A stretch of 64,000 nucleotides of DNA, from positions 124,001 to 188,000 of the forward strand of contig WHVA01000045.1 of the NCBI GenBank assembly GCA_015179125.1, given 5' to 3'. Shown here one piece after another: positions 46,985-58,935 of this stretch (the first letter of the stretch is position 1; the number at the start of each line of letters is the position of its first letter). This DNA is from Gautieria morchelliformis (lineage: Eukaryota; Basidiomycota; Agaricomycetes; Gomphales; Gomphaceae). The position numbers and the translations under genes were made by a program. Below the pieces are notes generated by a model. It saw only the letters and a program-made list of their open reading frames with translations, searched no databases and was not told the DNA's origin.

Positions 46985-49045
46985 GATGGAGAATCAGGGG
47001 AGTAGGCAAAGACGACGGCGAAATACAGATGCAACCTCCTTATCAGGCTCAGGATCGCCAGCCAATCACACGCCGCCCATTACAATGATTACTCATCATC
47101 ATCATTATAAGCCTAATCTAATCTTTGGGTTAGTTACCGGCCACATAGATAGACGTCCAGGCTGTCAATCAGTCTGCTTGTTTCCTTCTACTTCTCGTGA
47201 CAAGAGATCAAGAGATATTGAGATGTGGTCGACGCCACCGCCAGCAGCACCAAAGCCAGGCTTTCATCAGACAGGAGCCTTGCGCGTGGCGCCGAATCTC
47301 CTGTCTACCGAAGCGTAGTCACTACTGATCTCGGCGGATCGTGGCGCGCCACGGATAGATTGCTTGCACCTTTGGTACGACGAAAACTAGAAGTCGCGTG
47401 ACCTGCCCTAGGGTTCCAAAACCAAAATAGAAACCCCCAGACGTGGTCGCTTTCCCATTAGCGCAGGGCCTACAGGGCACTTCGAAACCTAGATAGGCGC
47501 ATGCAGCATTGATTCTTGAATACAGTCGAGATATGATTATCTTGCCGCGAAAAGACGCTGTCTAACCGTGGGCGACCACGCCGGCTATATTAGGCGGAGA
47601 AGGTTGGGCGGCCTGTCCCAAAGCGGCTGCTCTGCTATGTGATTCTCCCTGCGCCCAATCAAAGACTTATGAGAGAATAATATGAGGCTAAAAGCTTACC
47701 AATGATAGGCCAGCATCCTTTGGCGAATGGCAAGACTGGGGCCTTGCTTGGAGAGCACTTCTCCAGAGGACCAGCATTCATACTTATGCATGGAATTGAG
47801 CGAGCGAATATCGCTACAATAATATCCACCGGATAGCGTAGACATGCTTCGCGACTCACTCCCATTGCAGACCGCATTCATGAAGGAACTGCCAGTGCAA
47901 CGATACCATCAGGGCACCGTGAGAGGCCGCTGGGGTGAACCAATCACACCGCAAAGCAACAAAGATCGCACCAACAGACAATCATGACAACAGAAAGGGT
48001 TTGTGGAGAGGTGAGCCGTCTCCTCAAATGCAGAGGGAGATATCCAGCGAGGTCATAAAGCAACCGCCTTGCCATTTCACGTCAGGTCACATCGTGACCC
48101 CTCATGTAACTTCACCGGTGACTCACCCATGCCATGTCATCAGCTGCCTGCTTCGACCAGCCGACCAAAAGTGCGTGAAGATACATCCTACGGCAACAAC
48201 AGAAAGTTCAGGCTGCTCGCATAGTACCTGTGCTAATAACAACTAGATGATTATTATGCATGAAGAGGATAGGAAATCTCGGCTATTTCAGTTGGTGAGA
48301 CAGTACTGCGCACTGCTTCTTCAAGAAAAAATAATTCTGAACTTAATACGAGATCGCCCATATCATATAGTTTAACATGGTCATCGGCATTTCAGCCATT
48401 TGCCCATCGCGGTCGCCTCAGTAATATACATTTTGTCTAGTTTCGGTGGAACCTCGCTGCTACCCCTGCCAAAGCCGCTGTCTGGTGATTGGAGCTTAAG
48501 CGCACGCTTCAATGAGGAAACAACATCCCAACTTTCTTTGAAGGTAGACTATGCTGGACTATGCCGAAGATCTTGCGACCACTCATGAGTGGGTACGCTA
48601 CATCCGACATATCATGTCGATGAACATGTGTTAGACAAACGCCATAGTAGTGTCCGATGGCGAGCTAAGAAACCCTTCCGTAATCTTACTATATCTTGAG
48701 GCGATACGCCCCAAACCCAAAATCACGAGACCATTATATGCTCTCAGCCAAGCTAAAAATTTCCTCCCGGCAAACAAGTCTAGATATGTCAGTTATAATC
48801 ACAATGGGAACCAGCTGCAAGGCGTACTTTCCCCATATGTTATGAGTACATGGTGCAAACAACAAACGACACGGAATTCGAAAGGAGAAGAAAAAACTGT
48901 GGAAGTAACCAGAATTCCCTCAGAGTCTTAGAGACAGAAGATGTCGGGATGTGATGGCAAACGTCAGAAGCGAAACCATACAGTGAGGTAACTCATTCCA
49001 ATAGAAATATTTTGCAAACCTGTAAACCAAGGGCCAAGCGCAACC
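46985..49045. other. 2-kb intergenic region upstream of the GATA factor
   Basis: No gene supported on either strand; small frames at 47659-47881, 47935-48246 and 48650-48931 have no recognisable content. The left end is the GATA factor promoter, and the right end is the 3' flank of OPI1. Confidence 0.5.
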
Positions 49046-51374
49046 CTACACGTCAGTGATCATGTCCATTCCTGCACCAGCTCGTCCATCTCCGACACTT
49101 TCCTTCGCCTTACCCTTGTGCATTGCACTCTGGGCTTGATCTGCACTCTGGGCTTGATCCCCTCCGTGTTTCCTCAGACATTCATCCTCGGTCTCAGTTT
49201 CACCCTCTGCGTCATCCTCCCCACTTCCCATGCTTGGGAGACCACCCGGCTCGCTAGAGATGCTAGTCGGAGGACTAGTCGTCTGGGCCGCCAGTGACAG
49301 GCTCGTGAGAGAGCGCATGCTCGAAGAAGGGGATCCAACATCAGATGAGGTTGTGGGCGCGTTAGATTCATGCGAGGGTCCGGGTGCAGGCCCACGGGTA
49401 GTACTTGGACCAGCATCGGACGATGGAGGTGGTGGTAAAGCATTGTGACCTTGACGTTGGATCCCTACAACTCGCAAGCGTTCCACCCACCTATGATGCC
49501 AATATTTCAGTACTGAGTCTCAGAAAAATAAGACAGCTTACGCTTCTGCTCTGTCTAGGCTCTCCTTGAAAACACTAGTGACACTGCGGATCATGTCTAA
49601 GCTTTCTAATGCCAGAGCCAGGATCCGCTGTGCGGCTTGCGTAGCCGCTCCTGCAGTGGGGTGTGTACCCCGCCCGGCAGTCGGCCGCATGTGCGGAGGA
49701 AGCGCATCGGCGGCGCCGGAAGATGTTTCCTGCGTTGAAGCCGTTCTGCAGTATGACGGGTTTGGTGGCGATGATGCTGATGTCGGACAGGTGCCAGAGA
49801 CAGGGTCAGAGCTTGCATTGGCCCAACGAGCGGGAAGACGAAGAATGAAAGCGCGGACAGTTGCACGAGCGGGCTCGGGAAGTGCACCTCCAGCATATCT
49901 AAATGGTAATCAATATATGGAATGATACACCAGTGCATACAATTACCTGGAGATAACATCAACGACTTCACGGATGGTGGTGACTACGTCGCGGCGAACA
50001 TCAGTAAGACTGCGCATAGTCTGGAGAGGGACAAGAGCTTGAGAGTGGTCTTGATTTTGGGGATTTGAAGTGAGCGAGTCAATAAACGACCGCAATAAAA
50101 GGATCCGCGAATCGATATGAGAGGTGGCATACTGTGACGCAGATGTCAGAAGGTCTCTAGGGTCAGGCGGAGCCCACGCACCTGTAGCCAATGGAGGCAA
50201 TACTGAAGCCTCTTCATACTTTCCTCGCTCACCGCAGCGCCAATTCCGCCGGCCTCAAGTAACATGGCCTGCCATTTGCTTCGGCTTGCTACTTGTCTAT
50301 CAGTATTGCGCTCCTCGCCGCCGTCTTCTCCGTGTTGCTTCTCCAGGGCATCAGGAAGGTTTTGGGGCACATCTGGAATAGCGTAGAGTAAGAGGCCATA
50401 TACTGTTGTCAAAACTTAAGACTCACGGCGGGGCGATCCATATGCGGAATAGTCGTCGGTGCTGGAGGGTGCGAGGCTCGGAGCCCGACTGGGAGAACCC
50501 GAGCGCGGTGGTGGAGGGTCCCGATAAGCGTGATAAGCATGAGAAACGTTTTCGAGCTGCATTTCTTCCAAGGAGGAAAGTGAGTTCGGGTTTTGCCCTG
50601 GGTAACCAAACTGAATAGACCATCATCAGCCATAAGAAGAATGTATACATTGATAAAAGCGCGAACCCTGTCCAGTTGACGACATGCGAAGTCATCAAGT
50701 TGGCCTACAGGGAGACGATCAAATACGGGGCGAGAGATCGTTTTTACGGACGACTCCATCAAGTTGGCACCATACTGGGTGAGCTCAGGACGTCAGGGTG
50801 CTGCAGAGTATGGGTAGTACTGACGTCTTTACCTTGACCACCCTTGACCGCTCCTTTGAATGCTCGTAAGCCTTTAAGGCCGTGTTCACAACGGGGAGGC
50901 GAGACACGCGAGAAACGAAGTCTTTGGAGGACGGGTCCTCTCCATCTTCTGGTCCTGGGATAGGCTCTAAGGCGAGAGGGGGCGATACGGGAGACGAATT
51001 GGACGTAGATGCCGACGTAGAGGACTGGCTAAGGAAGGGTGTAGGCTGCGATACGGAAGCTGCAAGAGAGTGAGCGTGTGAGACTTGCAACGAGTGCGAT
51101 ACATACAAGTGCGGCTGTGGGCCTTGGCGGCAGCAGCGAATGCCTCTGCTGACGGCGCATGAGCATGAGCGACTGCTCTGGACCTCATATCGCCAAGGGC
51201 CCTGACTGCGATGCGAACGTCCTCGTCCTGATCGTCTAACGTTAGAGGCCTTTTAGTGCCAGCGTGGACGGGCGTGGACGAGGAGGAGGACGCCATAGAG
51301 GATGGGGGAGTCGTTGGGACCGACGGGTCAGTGGGTTGGCAGAGGTCGGCGAGGGATAAGCGAGCACTGCTCAT
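49046..51374 (-). CDS. OPI1: Opi1-family transcriptional repressor of phospholipid synthesis
   Basis: In yeast, Opi1 is held at the ER by phosphatidic acid and Scs2, and represses INO/CHO genes when released to the nucleus. ATG 51374 gives a Ser/Pro-rich start, then DEDVRIAVRALGDMRSRAV. Family blocks follow through short introns: SRVSRLPVVNTALKAYEHSK, MESSVKTISRPVFDRLPVGQ, LDDFACRQLDR, SKWQAMLLEAGGIGAAVSEE, SMKRLQYCLHWLQ, YATSHIDSRILLLRSFIDSL, RRDVVTTIREVVDVISRYAG. The low-complexity acidic C-terminus contains a small duplication (DQAQSADQAQSA, near 49130-49160) and ends at 49046. At least six introns. No obvious defect. Confidence 0.9.
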
Positions 51375-51583
51375 CTTGCCTTCCTCAAGTCAATACCACT
51401 CACCGCACATGTGATTATCGGTCAGCCATAGTCACCCATGGGTGCTCACACACGACAACAACGTGATAACAATTACATGGATATTCAGACTAGAACAGGT
51501 ACAGTACAGCATCACAATAGTAGTACATCTTGCAAGCAGGATATCGAGTTGTGGGAATTCTAATCATCACATACATCACATAC

Positions 51584-51635
51584 TAATCATCACATACTAA
51601 TCATCACATACTAATCATCACATACTAATCATCAC
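51584..51635. repeat. 14-bp tandem repeat
   Basis: Unit taatcatcacatac repeated three times (51584-51625) plus a partial fourth copy, with a related copy at 51561. The stop codon of the adjacent small gene lies in the last partial unit. Confidence 0.9.
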
Positions 51636-52165
51636 CTCGACCCGGAGACCTTAGCGTTCTTCTGACGGCGGCGGCGAGAAAGGCTCGACAAGAGTCTGCA
51701 ACAAGCATCAGCATGGCATCGTCTCAATGCGAGGATAGGCTCACGCTCCGAGGCCCCATCTCTTTTCTTTCGGCTCCGGTACTGCCATGTCGGGATAGTA
51801 GCACTCGCGAAGAGGTGAATGCCCACTACGTATAGAGCTTCCTTTCCGGAAAGACAGGGACCTCAAACTGAACCCGAAGCCCGCCTTGGCCTGACCCAGG
51901 TCTCTCGAGGCACAACCATATGGCTAAAACAGTAAAAATCAGCTGATAATGGCACGTGCAGTGGTGCAGGGCTGACCCTTTCTGGCATCTCCAACTCGGA
52001 GTGCGAGTATGACGGGGAACGGTAGTTGAAATAATCCTCATGGTCGAACACCAAGTCTAAAGCGGAGAGGTTGTCGCTAGTGGCTCTCGTGTGCTGGAGA
52101 AGCGTCAACGTGTCTACACGGAGTGCGGCATTCGGGGAAGAGCATCTGGACGTGAATCGCGACAT
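51632..52165 (-). CDS. Small hypothetical protein with a basic C-terminus
   Basis: Not recognised. Three exons read in one consistent frame give about 140 residues. ATG 52165 gives SRFTSRCSSPNAALRVDTLT and DNLSALDLVFDHEDYFNYRS. An intron (donor GTCAGC, acceptor actgttttag) leads to PYGCASRDLGQAKAGFGFSL, SLSFRKGSSIRSGHSPLREC and YYPDMAVPEPKEKRWGLGA. A second intron (GTGAGC, acceptor gcttgttgcag) leads to the basic tail LLSSLSRRRRQKNAKVSGSR and TGA 51632. The clean splice sites and protein-like composition support a real gene; the RRRRQK tail could be a nuclear signal. An alternative frame in exon 2 stops sooner and is less likely. Confidence 0.6.
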
Positions 52166-52260
52166 GATATCTGCTAATTTTCAGTGAACTGTCAAGGAAT
52201 GAGACGGCATGGATCATACTTTGAGTTGCCTTTTGAGTATTCCTTTGATTCAGGCTGGGG

Positions 52261-52311
52261 GTATGATCGTCAATGAGGTATAATCGTCAATGAGGTATGG
52301 TCGTGGATGAG
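52261..52311. repeat. Three tandem copies of a 17-bp unit
   Basis: Unit gtatgatcgtcaatgag at 52261-52277, with diverged copies at 52278-52294 and 52295-52311. Confidence 0.9.
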
Positions 52312-52370
52312 ATGTGGTTCGATGAACCACCCTCAGGATGCGTTGGCAGAAGGCCTTTTATACGGACGCT

Positions 52371-52474
52371 AAGCTGGATCAATACCCCTCGAGCTACATA
52401 CAGCACCGGTATTTCTGGGACAGCCATACTGATCCGGTACTATATGTAGCTCGAGGGGTATTGATCGGTACAGC
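52371..52474. repeat. Hairpin 1: 24-bp perfect inverted repeat
   Basis: Arms 52377-52400 and 52443-52466 are perfect reverse complements over 24 bp (core ctcgag). They extend outward through a small bulge to agctg / cagct, and inward by accgg / ccggt. The whole can fold into a stem-loop of about 100 nt. Confidence 0.92.
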
Positions 52475-52478
52475 TCAG

Positions 52479-52508
52479 TGAGGTGAAGACATCCGTGTCT
52501 TCACCTCA
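52479..52508. repeat. Hairpin 2: 13-bp perfect inverted repeat
   Basis: tgaggtgaagaca (52479-52491), a 4-nt loop, then tgtcttcacctca (52496-52508). Confidence 0.93.
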
Positions 52509-52544
52509 GGTCCACGTGGAACTATTTACCGTCCGCCTAATACC

Positions 52545-52617
52545 ACGCGAAGGAGAGGACTATTGTGCACGGGTAGGACTATCCGGTCAGCGTGTGCAAT
52601 AGTCCTCTCCTTGCGTG
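52545..52617. repeat. Hairpin 3: ~23-bp inverted repeat with one bulge
   Basis: Arms 52545-52570 and 52592-52617 pair through cacgc, a one-base bulge, then a 16-bp perfect stem (aaggagaggactattg); the loop is about 21 nt. Confidence 0.9.
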
Positions 52618-53102
52618 CACAATATTAGTAGTCTCTCCTTCCGTTAAAGGAGAAGTTGCGAAACATCGCGATCACAGCGGCCCGCTCTATTCAACTTCCG
52701 CAGGTAGGGCGGAGTGCTGGCTCTCAATTGACAATTCCGAATGTATATCTGATGGTTCTGAGACGAGTCCGTATTATTACCAAGTCAAGGAATCCAATAA
52801 GACAGTAGTCCCTTGAGCCAATGGCAACCTGGAGGTCATCCGTGATATATCCGAATGCCAAACCCTCGACCCACTCAATAGGTCCTGCATCCTAATGCCA
52901 AGGAATTCATCCAGTCAAGTCTATGGCAACACCCCCAATATGGAACAGCCAAGGATTAGTTCGTAGAAGACTCGAGCCTTCAGCTCCTGTTACAGGCCTT
53001 CCTAAAACATGCCGTTTAGTGAGGGAGGGGTGTTGGCACAGTAGACAAGTTACAGTTTAATTTCATTGGTTACTTGTCAACCCTTCGATCATCGTGGAAT
53101 AC

Positions 53103-54503
53103 CTAAGACTCAACTGCGGGTGGTGGTGTGGTGTGGTCACGGCTTTCATTCCAAATCCAAATCTCGACCTCGTCACTGCCAGCGCCGCTGACCTTATCCA
53201 CTGCAACCATTTTGATACCGATGTCACGTAGCATGGACCACAAATTTCTTTCCGCGGGATCGCGTTGTTTGTATGCGAGAATGATACAAGGCGATTGATC
53301 CCCGGCTGATGATAGTGACGACTGAACGAGTCTGTCCACTGTACGGACGAGTGAAGGGAACGATGCCGTGTTGTAAGTCACATCTGCCATACTGTACGAG
53401 ATGTTTCCACTGTAACGATAAAATTGGTGAACAGACTACATACACGATAAGATCAATGCCTCCTAGTACTTGAGGGGGAAGTCCGTCTTCGTCCCAGTCA
53501 AGGACCAAGGACTGCAAGTCCACACGTGGATATGCAGACTTATTCGCGGAGACGTTATGGTTGATCAGTTCTATTGCCGACGCTGAGAATATGTCAGGGT
53601 TTGTAACCATCAAGAGGATAGTAAAACCAACGAAGGTCGGTCGCCAGTACACGCGTTTCTTGCGAAACTTGTAGACTTTCAAATAAGGTCGACATACATA
53701 TTGATACAACCCCTGTGCCAGTCCCTACATGGTAAGGGGGGAACAGTCATTAGAGCCCAAGCCTAAAGTCAGAATAGATGATAATCACCCAGTTCGACTA
53801 CCTTGAGAGAAGTCGAGCTACAGGAATTCAGTAATCTCCCAAGTTGCTGAATTGATAGATTCGGAGAGGAATCAATCGAAAGCATGAGTTTTGATATCCA
53901 CCAACTGAGACCTATGCCGCTGTCCCAAATTTTCTTGAATAATCTGTATCAGAAATGGTGTGCGTCAGATACGGGTTCACAGACCTTGTCAAGGTCAAAC
54001 GACGTCTGTTCGCGAATGAAAATAATAGTGCTATGCTTTTCTGAGCGTCGCGGGGGCATCAAATACAGCCTCTCAATCTGTTCTTGTTTACCAGAGGGCC
54101 TATTTTTCGGAATTCGCGCCTCCAGAAGAACTGGCATGCTGACCACTGGAAATGGACGCGCTCCAAAGTCATTTGCGCCAAAGTCTATCACAAAGCTTGG
54201 GCCGGGGGTGCCACAGCTCAGCAAGAGCCGCCACTCTTGACCGGCTTTAGCACTGGGAGGCAATGGAATTGATATATTTTTGTACATTGAAGAAGTCCGC
54301 CATGTCGTCAGTTTCCGTGCCATAGAATTTATATTAGAGCCAGTGCAACCTGCCAGAGAGGATGACCATGTATAAAATATGTCAATCTCTTCATCGATAT
54401 GATAAGTCCTCAGATCGTTCGCAATTTGAGGCGTTATCGACACATTGCCCGAGATGTAAGAGGAATGGGGCAGTGGTCGAAGGAAACTTAAGTAGAAAAA
54501 CAT
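53103..54503 (-). CDS. Lysine methyltransferase, METTL21-like (Methyltransf_16 family)
   Basis: SAM-dependent protein-lysine methyltransferase; substrate unknown. ATG 54503 opens FFYLSFLRPLPHSSYISGNV and a fungal N-terminal domain. The catalytic part starts at KKIWDSGIGLSWWISKLM, then VVELG. An intron (acceptor ccatgtag) leads to the SAM loop GTGTGVVSI and the acidic position VLATDL. The next exon has SAIELINHNVSANKSAYPRV and LQSLVLDWDEDGLPPQVLGG, with IDLIV. The next is MADVTYNTASFPSLVRTVDR with ILAYKQRDPAERNLWSML, ending ..VEIWIWNESRDHTTPPPAVE at 53103. The order W-SG--LS-W, ELG-GTG, TDL, W, ADVTYN, K-RD-AE, VE-W is typical of the family. Two exon borders near 53640 and 53440 are approximate. 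Confidence 0.85.
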
Positions 54504-54682
54504 AACGAAGAAAGGTCACGTGATGACAGCTCTGTCCAAATATGGACGGTCACTCCGTATAAGCTTTCTATCTAGTACTTATGCTAGGTCATAGAAACAA
54601 CCCTCTACGCATACTAACTTAGATAACAGGGTCTTTTATTGCTAGTAGGCCAACGACTCGGCTGTCCGTCGAAAACTCGGTG
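54504..54682. promoter_or_regulatory. 179-bp bidirectional promoter between two methyltransferase genes
   Basis: Head-to-head arrangement of two genes of the same enzyme family; AT-rich. Confidence 0.55.
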
Positions 54683-56031
54683 ATGCAAAGTGATATTTCC
54701 GATTGGTTTCCTTTCAACATCCCGCAGGACGCTTGGCAGGTACAGGATGCTGATGAGGAGGTTTGTTCAGGTTGTTTGCGCCTTTCCACCGCTGCTGATG
54801 TCCCAAAGATTTTTTTACTGTACTGTCAACTACAGTCCTCTAGTGCCACACTTGACACAGATGTAAATGCATCTGGGCTAGGCTGCGTGGACTCGCGGAT
54901 GGGAGAACTTTCGGTGCGGCTCGACGTGCAAGAAGTGCCAGCCCACGACGCTGCTACTCGGACACGCTCTGAGCCCTCACATTCTCGAGCCTCAAAACGC
55001 AGTAAGGCTGCGTCGAAGAAGCGTGACATTCATTCCGCAAGTGAGGAGCCTCTCGAGATCCAACTGTTCCAGGATGTAACAGGTCTACGAAGTCGAAAGG
55101 GGGACACTGGTATGTATCCAGTGTCTGCTTTTGAAGGATAATGTTTTCATGACTTCTGAGTGGCAGGTAGCGTCCTTTGGCGTGCAAGGCAAGTATTATA
55201 TCGTATGAAGACCTAGTGCTCGTGTGCGAAGATATATTCCTATATATTTAGCGTTCAGTTAGCTCGCTTGCTGCTGTCGCAACTACCTTCCTCTGCCACC
55301 GCACTGTTGCCCTCGAATTCTCTCTCATCCTGCCGTATCCTTGAACTCGGGTCCGTATTTGAGTTCATAACACATAGGGCCACTATCAACTCTTTATTAG
55401 ATCTGGTACAGGGCTGTTGGGCATCGTGCTCGCCCCACTTGTCGGCCACTACACTGCGACCGACCTGCCTTCTTTGATCCCCCTTATCCGAAAAAATATG
55501 GAACACAATTTATCTCCAATCCAACACTCAAAATTTACCATAGATGACATAGACTGGATTCAGCTGCACAACACGCCTGCTCAGTCTCGCTACAAGGTCT
55601 TCCCCTCTCGCAACGTTTCGGATCATTCTTCTTCAGAAACTCCCCACGAGCGATCGACCGCCCGGAAAACCGCAATACAGGAACACATGTCCTCGTCCTC
55701 GGTCCAACGGCATATTGACCTTATAATCGCGGTGGATTGCATTTATAACCCTTCTTTGATCGCTCCGCTACTGGGCACCATCGATTATCTCGCGACCTTT
55801 AGCTCTCATCTCACATATCAACCTGAAGCAGGAAACGATATCGACTTGCGACCACTCAGACTAGCTTCCCCGGCGGTTCTCATTGTTCTTGAGCTGCGTG
55901 CTGCAGACGTATCACGGGACTTTCTTCATGCCTGGCTGGGATTACCCGGTAGATGGGAAATATGGAGCATCCCTCTGCTTGGTCCGCGATTCGCAATGTG
56001 GGTGGGAAGACGAAGGGACGGAGCAAAGTAG
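54683..56031 (+). CDS. RKM5: Rkm5-like ribosomal protein lysine methyltransferase
   Basis: Methyltransf_16 enzyme; Rkm5 in yeast methylates ribosomal protein uL1. ATG 54683 gives QSDISDWFPFNIPQDAWQVQ. Introns remove the segments after ..SRKGDTG (near 55110) and after LWRA (near 55180). The catalytic exon reads VQLARLLLSQLPSSA and CRILELGSG, then an intron near 55350-55392, then TGLLGIVLAPLVGHYTATDL, PSLIPLIRKNMEHNLS, DLIIAVDCIYNPSLIAPLLG, VLIVLELRAADVSRDFLHAW and WEIWSIP..FAMWVGRRRDG. It ends at 56031. The motif order ELGSGTG, TDLP, W, VDCIYNPSL, W--W fits Rkm5. The exact substrate is inferred from family only. Confidence 0.85.
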
Positions 56032-56438
56032 ATCATGCCCTGAAGTTATTTCTCACATGAGGTGCATGTACGTATCGGTATGGTGCTTACGATTTGGCGG
56101 CATCAACTCGCTGGCTGATCGATACTGTACTTGCTAGCTTATCCTGCGTTGCCCTGCCGCCTAAATGACGCACTAAATTCAAACCAAAATCATCGCCGCT
56201 TGAGCTTGCCCCGACAGAACCATAATCACATCACAACGTACATGCAAAAGACTTATAACTGCTTCTGCATTGCTACATACACACTCCACAAAGTCAAGTC
56301 CGTGAGGGCTACACCAAAGATGCTGGATCGGAACCTGGTATGCAGGATATAATAAGATAGTTACGAGCGCAATAGGATAGCGAATGGATTTGCAACACAG
56401 CGGGAAAATATGTCAACGTAACCTCCCCATAGTGCGAT
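56032..56438. other. Convergent 3' region
   Basis: 3' flanks of the RKM5-like and aspartic protease genes; no gene supported. Confidence 0.55.
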
Positions 56439-58180
56439 TTATGACCAACCCATGACGCTAAGTATTGCACCCGTGATGGAGATCAATCGTAATGCCCACC
56501 ATTCATCACGGAGAGACAATTTAGGTAAGGCACTAGAAGCAAGGTTCCCCGTCGGCAACGCTGGGTTCACACCGATAGTGGGAGTAGGAAGTGAGGCGCC
56601 CGTACGAGCGAATGAATTTGCAACAGGGGACAAGTCGGCAAACCCGATCGAAGGCGGGTTAAAGCGAAACACGGAGTACACATTTTTCTGGACGTAGTCG
56701 TGTTAGCTATGATAGACGTGAGGTGAGCAAAGCACTGTACCAAAAATGTATCACCGACGATCCATGCGGGAGCACTGCCCCCCATCTGCAGTTCAAAAAA
56801 TGCGCCAATACATGTGGTTCTCGAAAGCTGAGTTAGCATGAAGTCTTGAGGATCAATCGACCAGGTCCTGCTACCGAAAGATATTTGGACCTTGACCTGC
56901 GACGAACATGCTGGCAAAGTGGACATGGCGCATGAGTAAAGAAAGGATACTATACGAGGGTACCACTGCAAGACAGACTGGCACTTACGATATGTCCAAT
57001 AACTCTGATAATCGCCGGTACCGGGGGCAGAACCCGGGATCTGGGAAAACATAGAGGCGATAACACTTTGTGGGCCACCCACGAGCGTTGTTCCGGTATC
57101 TATCGCAGCAAAAGACGCCGACCCACTGGGAAGGGGAACAGAATTGCCTTGGACAGTAAGAGCTGTGAAATGTTAGTACTGAGACACTTGGGTGAATACC
57201 GCCACCGACTTTGCATAGGAAGTATCCAGTAAGACTCCTGGCCATTGGGAATGTTCACATAATCGACATCACCATTATAAAGGCTCGTGCTAATGCCAAA
57301 ATAAGTAAGATACGGGCTGAGTGGGTTGAATGGATTACAGACTTTGTGTCGCCCATGGTGAACTGCCCTCCCGGCTCTGCTGGGGCAGGGTTGGTAGCAT
57401 TAATGAATCTGGTGGCTAGATAAGACACAATGCAAGGGGCAAAACATGGTAGTCACCTAGTGAGGAAGAAACTAAACACAGGTTGTGTCCATGCTCCACC
57501 TTTGACAAGTGTCTCCCAAAAAGGAGAAGCTTTCGAGGAAGCGATCGATTGGTAGGCCAGACCTAGGAGGCCTGACACTGGGCTGTTGAGAAGTCCCGCC
57601 GACACAGCATTGCAGACAGCTGGTGGCGTGTAAGTATTCACTATAACGGTATACTCGTGAACAGCAGCTTACCGAAAGTCTGTTGGGGTACCTGAAATCC
57701 CGCCATTTGCACTACGTCTGAACCCAGTACGCCGTCCGCAGCGCCGCTCCCGTACGTAATGTGGAATGGCGTGGAAAGGTTCTTGAACGTTGACGACTGG
57801 GTTGGGTTGTACAAGGGCACGCTTCCACACGTCTGACAGCCCTGCCCAGCGAGCCACAGATCCGAAGAGCCTGTGTCTAGTATGACATCAAAAGAAACAG
57901 GAGGGGTGCCGATGGCAAGGGATCCATAGTAGGAACTATCAGAGTTTTGATTGACAAGCTGATTTCCGCCAGATGTTGCCCGCTTCTGAGGTGAATTCGG
58001 ACTGCCATACTTTGACCGGAGTATGTCCACTTGTTTTCGGGCCCATGCGCCGTCGCGAACGGGCTGGCGCTTGCGGAGTAGAGGGACAGAAACAGGCCCT
58101 GCTGAAGAATGCTCCTGTGGGAGGGCGAATGTGGAATGGAGGAAGAGGGCGGAAAGGAGAAGAGTAGATGAGAACATCAT
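56439..58180 (-). CDS. Secreted pepsin-like aspartic protease (A1), possibly GPI-anchored
   Basis: Acid protease. ATG 58180 opens a signal peptide (FSSTLLLSALFLHSTFALP) and a basic propeptide with RKRQ and QKR sites. The mature enzyme begins with YYGSLAIGTPPVSFDVILDT and the first catalytic motif DTGSSDLWLA. Then QGCQTCGSVPLYNPTQSSTF and the flap ITYGSGAADGVLGSD. Later exons hold LLGLAYQSIASSKASPFWET, FINATNPAPAEPGGQFTMG and the second catalytic motif FAAIDTGTTLVGGPQS. The C-terminus carries VYSVFRFNPPSIGFADLSP, a Ser/Pro linker and a hydrophobic end (LRLISITGAILSVMGW), consistent with a GPI signal and a cell-wall or membrane location. About seven introns; intact. Confidence 0.92.
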
Positions 58181-58935
58181 TACGAGCTCGTTACAGTAGT
58201 ATCTTGAGCAGCAGAAATAAGACCTTGGCCAAGCAAGGAGGGACAGGCGTATAAGTAAGAGTTTCTTGTATGTTAAGCAGACATGCAATGCTTATGAATA
58301 ACGAGGGGGAGGAGAGTCAGTCGGATGGAACAATAAAAGGAATGCGGTCGATCGCCAAGACTATTCAAGCTCAGACAGCCGCCTCACCCTCGCGCGTCGG
58401 TATACGGTATTACTACGGGGTACAGGTACCGTGGCCATTCTAGCGATAAAGCGATACAGAGTTCGGTGTGGTTGTATAGAAAAGTTGTCAATGGTGACGT
58501 CGCTGCGTGCGCTAACACCCATTTAGTAGAGCCCTGTCACACAGCCTTATATAGAGGAGACGGATCCCAGACACATCTGTGATTCACTTCTCGCTCAATC
58601 CACAGCCTTATTTGAGCTGTGCCCCTACGACTTGAAGAATATGTCACTAGCCAAGCTGACCTGTTCCCCTCGATAATTCTCCAGAGCCTCAGGTTTCGGT
58701 TGATGATCAGCGGAGCATTCCAGACTTAGACTTCTGAGGATCTGTCGGCCAGACACTGTATTACAATATTTGGCTCCAGGGGTATCCTATCGTAGCACCA
58801 TGGCAATGTGAACAACGATGATAGCTCAAGTTATACGATGATTTCAATCTATTATGGTGTAAGCGCATCTTACACTTTGTATTTTCCTTACGGAAACAGC
58901 ATCATGACCTTTGGTGACCGTCTAACCTATGTCCA
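58181..58935. other. Intergenic, protease promoter and rhomboid 3' flank
   Basis: No gene supported; the frame at 58808-59014 on the plus strand overlaps the rhomboid 3' end and has no motif. Confidence 0.5.

Larger units (their letters stand above)
52166..53102. other. Non-coding region with short repeats and a hairpin cluster
   Basis: No gene supported. Holds a 17-bp triple repeat (52261-52311), three strong inverted repeats (52371-52617) and otherwise unremarkable sequence down to the methyltransferase stop at 53103. Confidence 0.7.
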
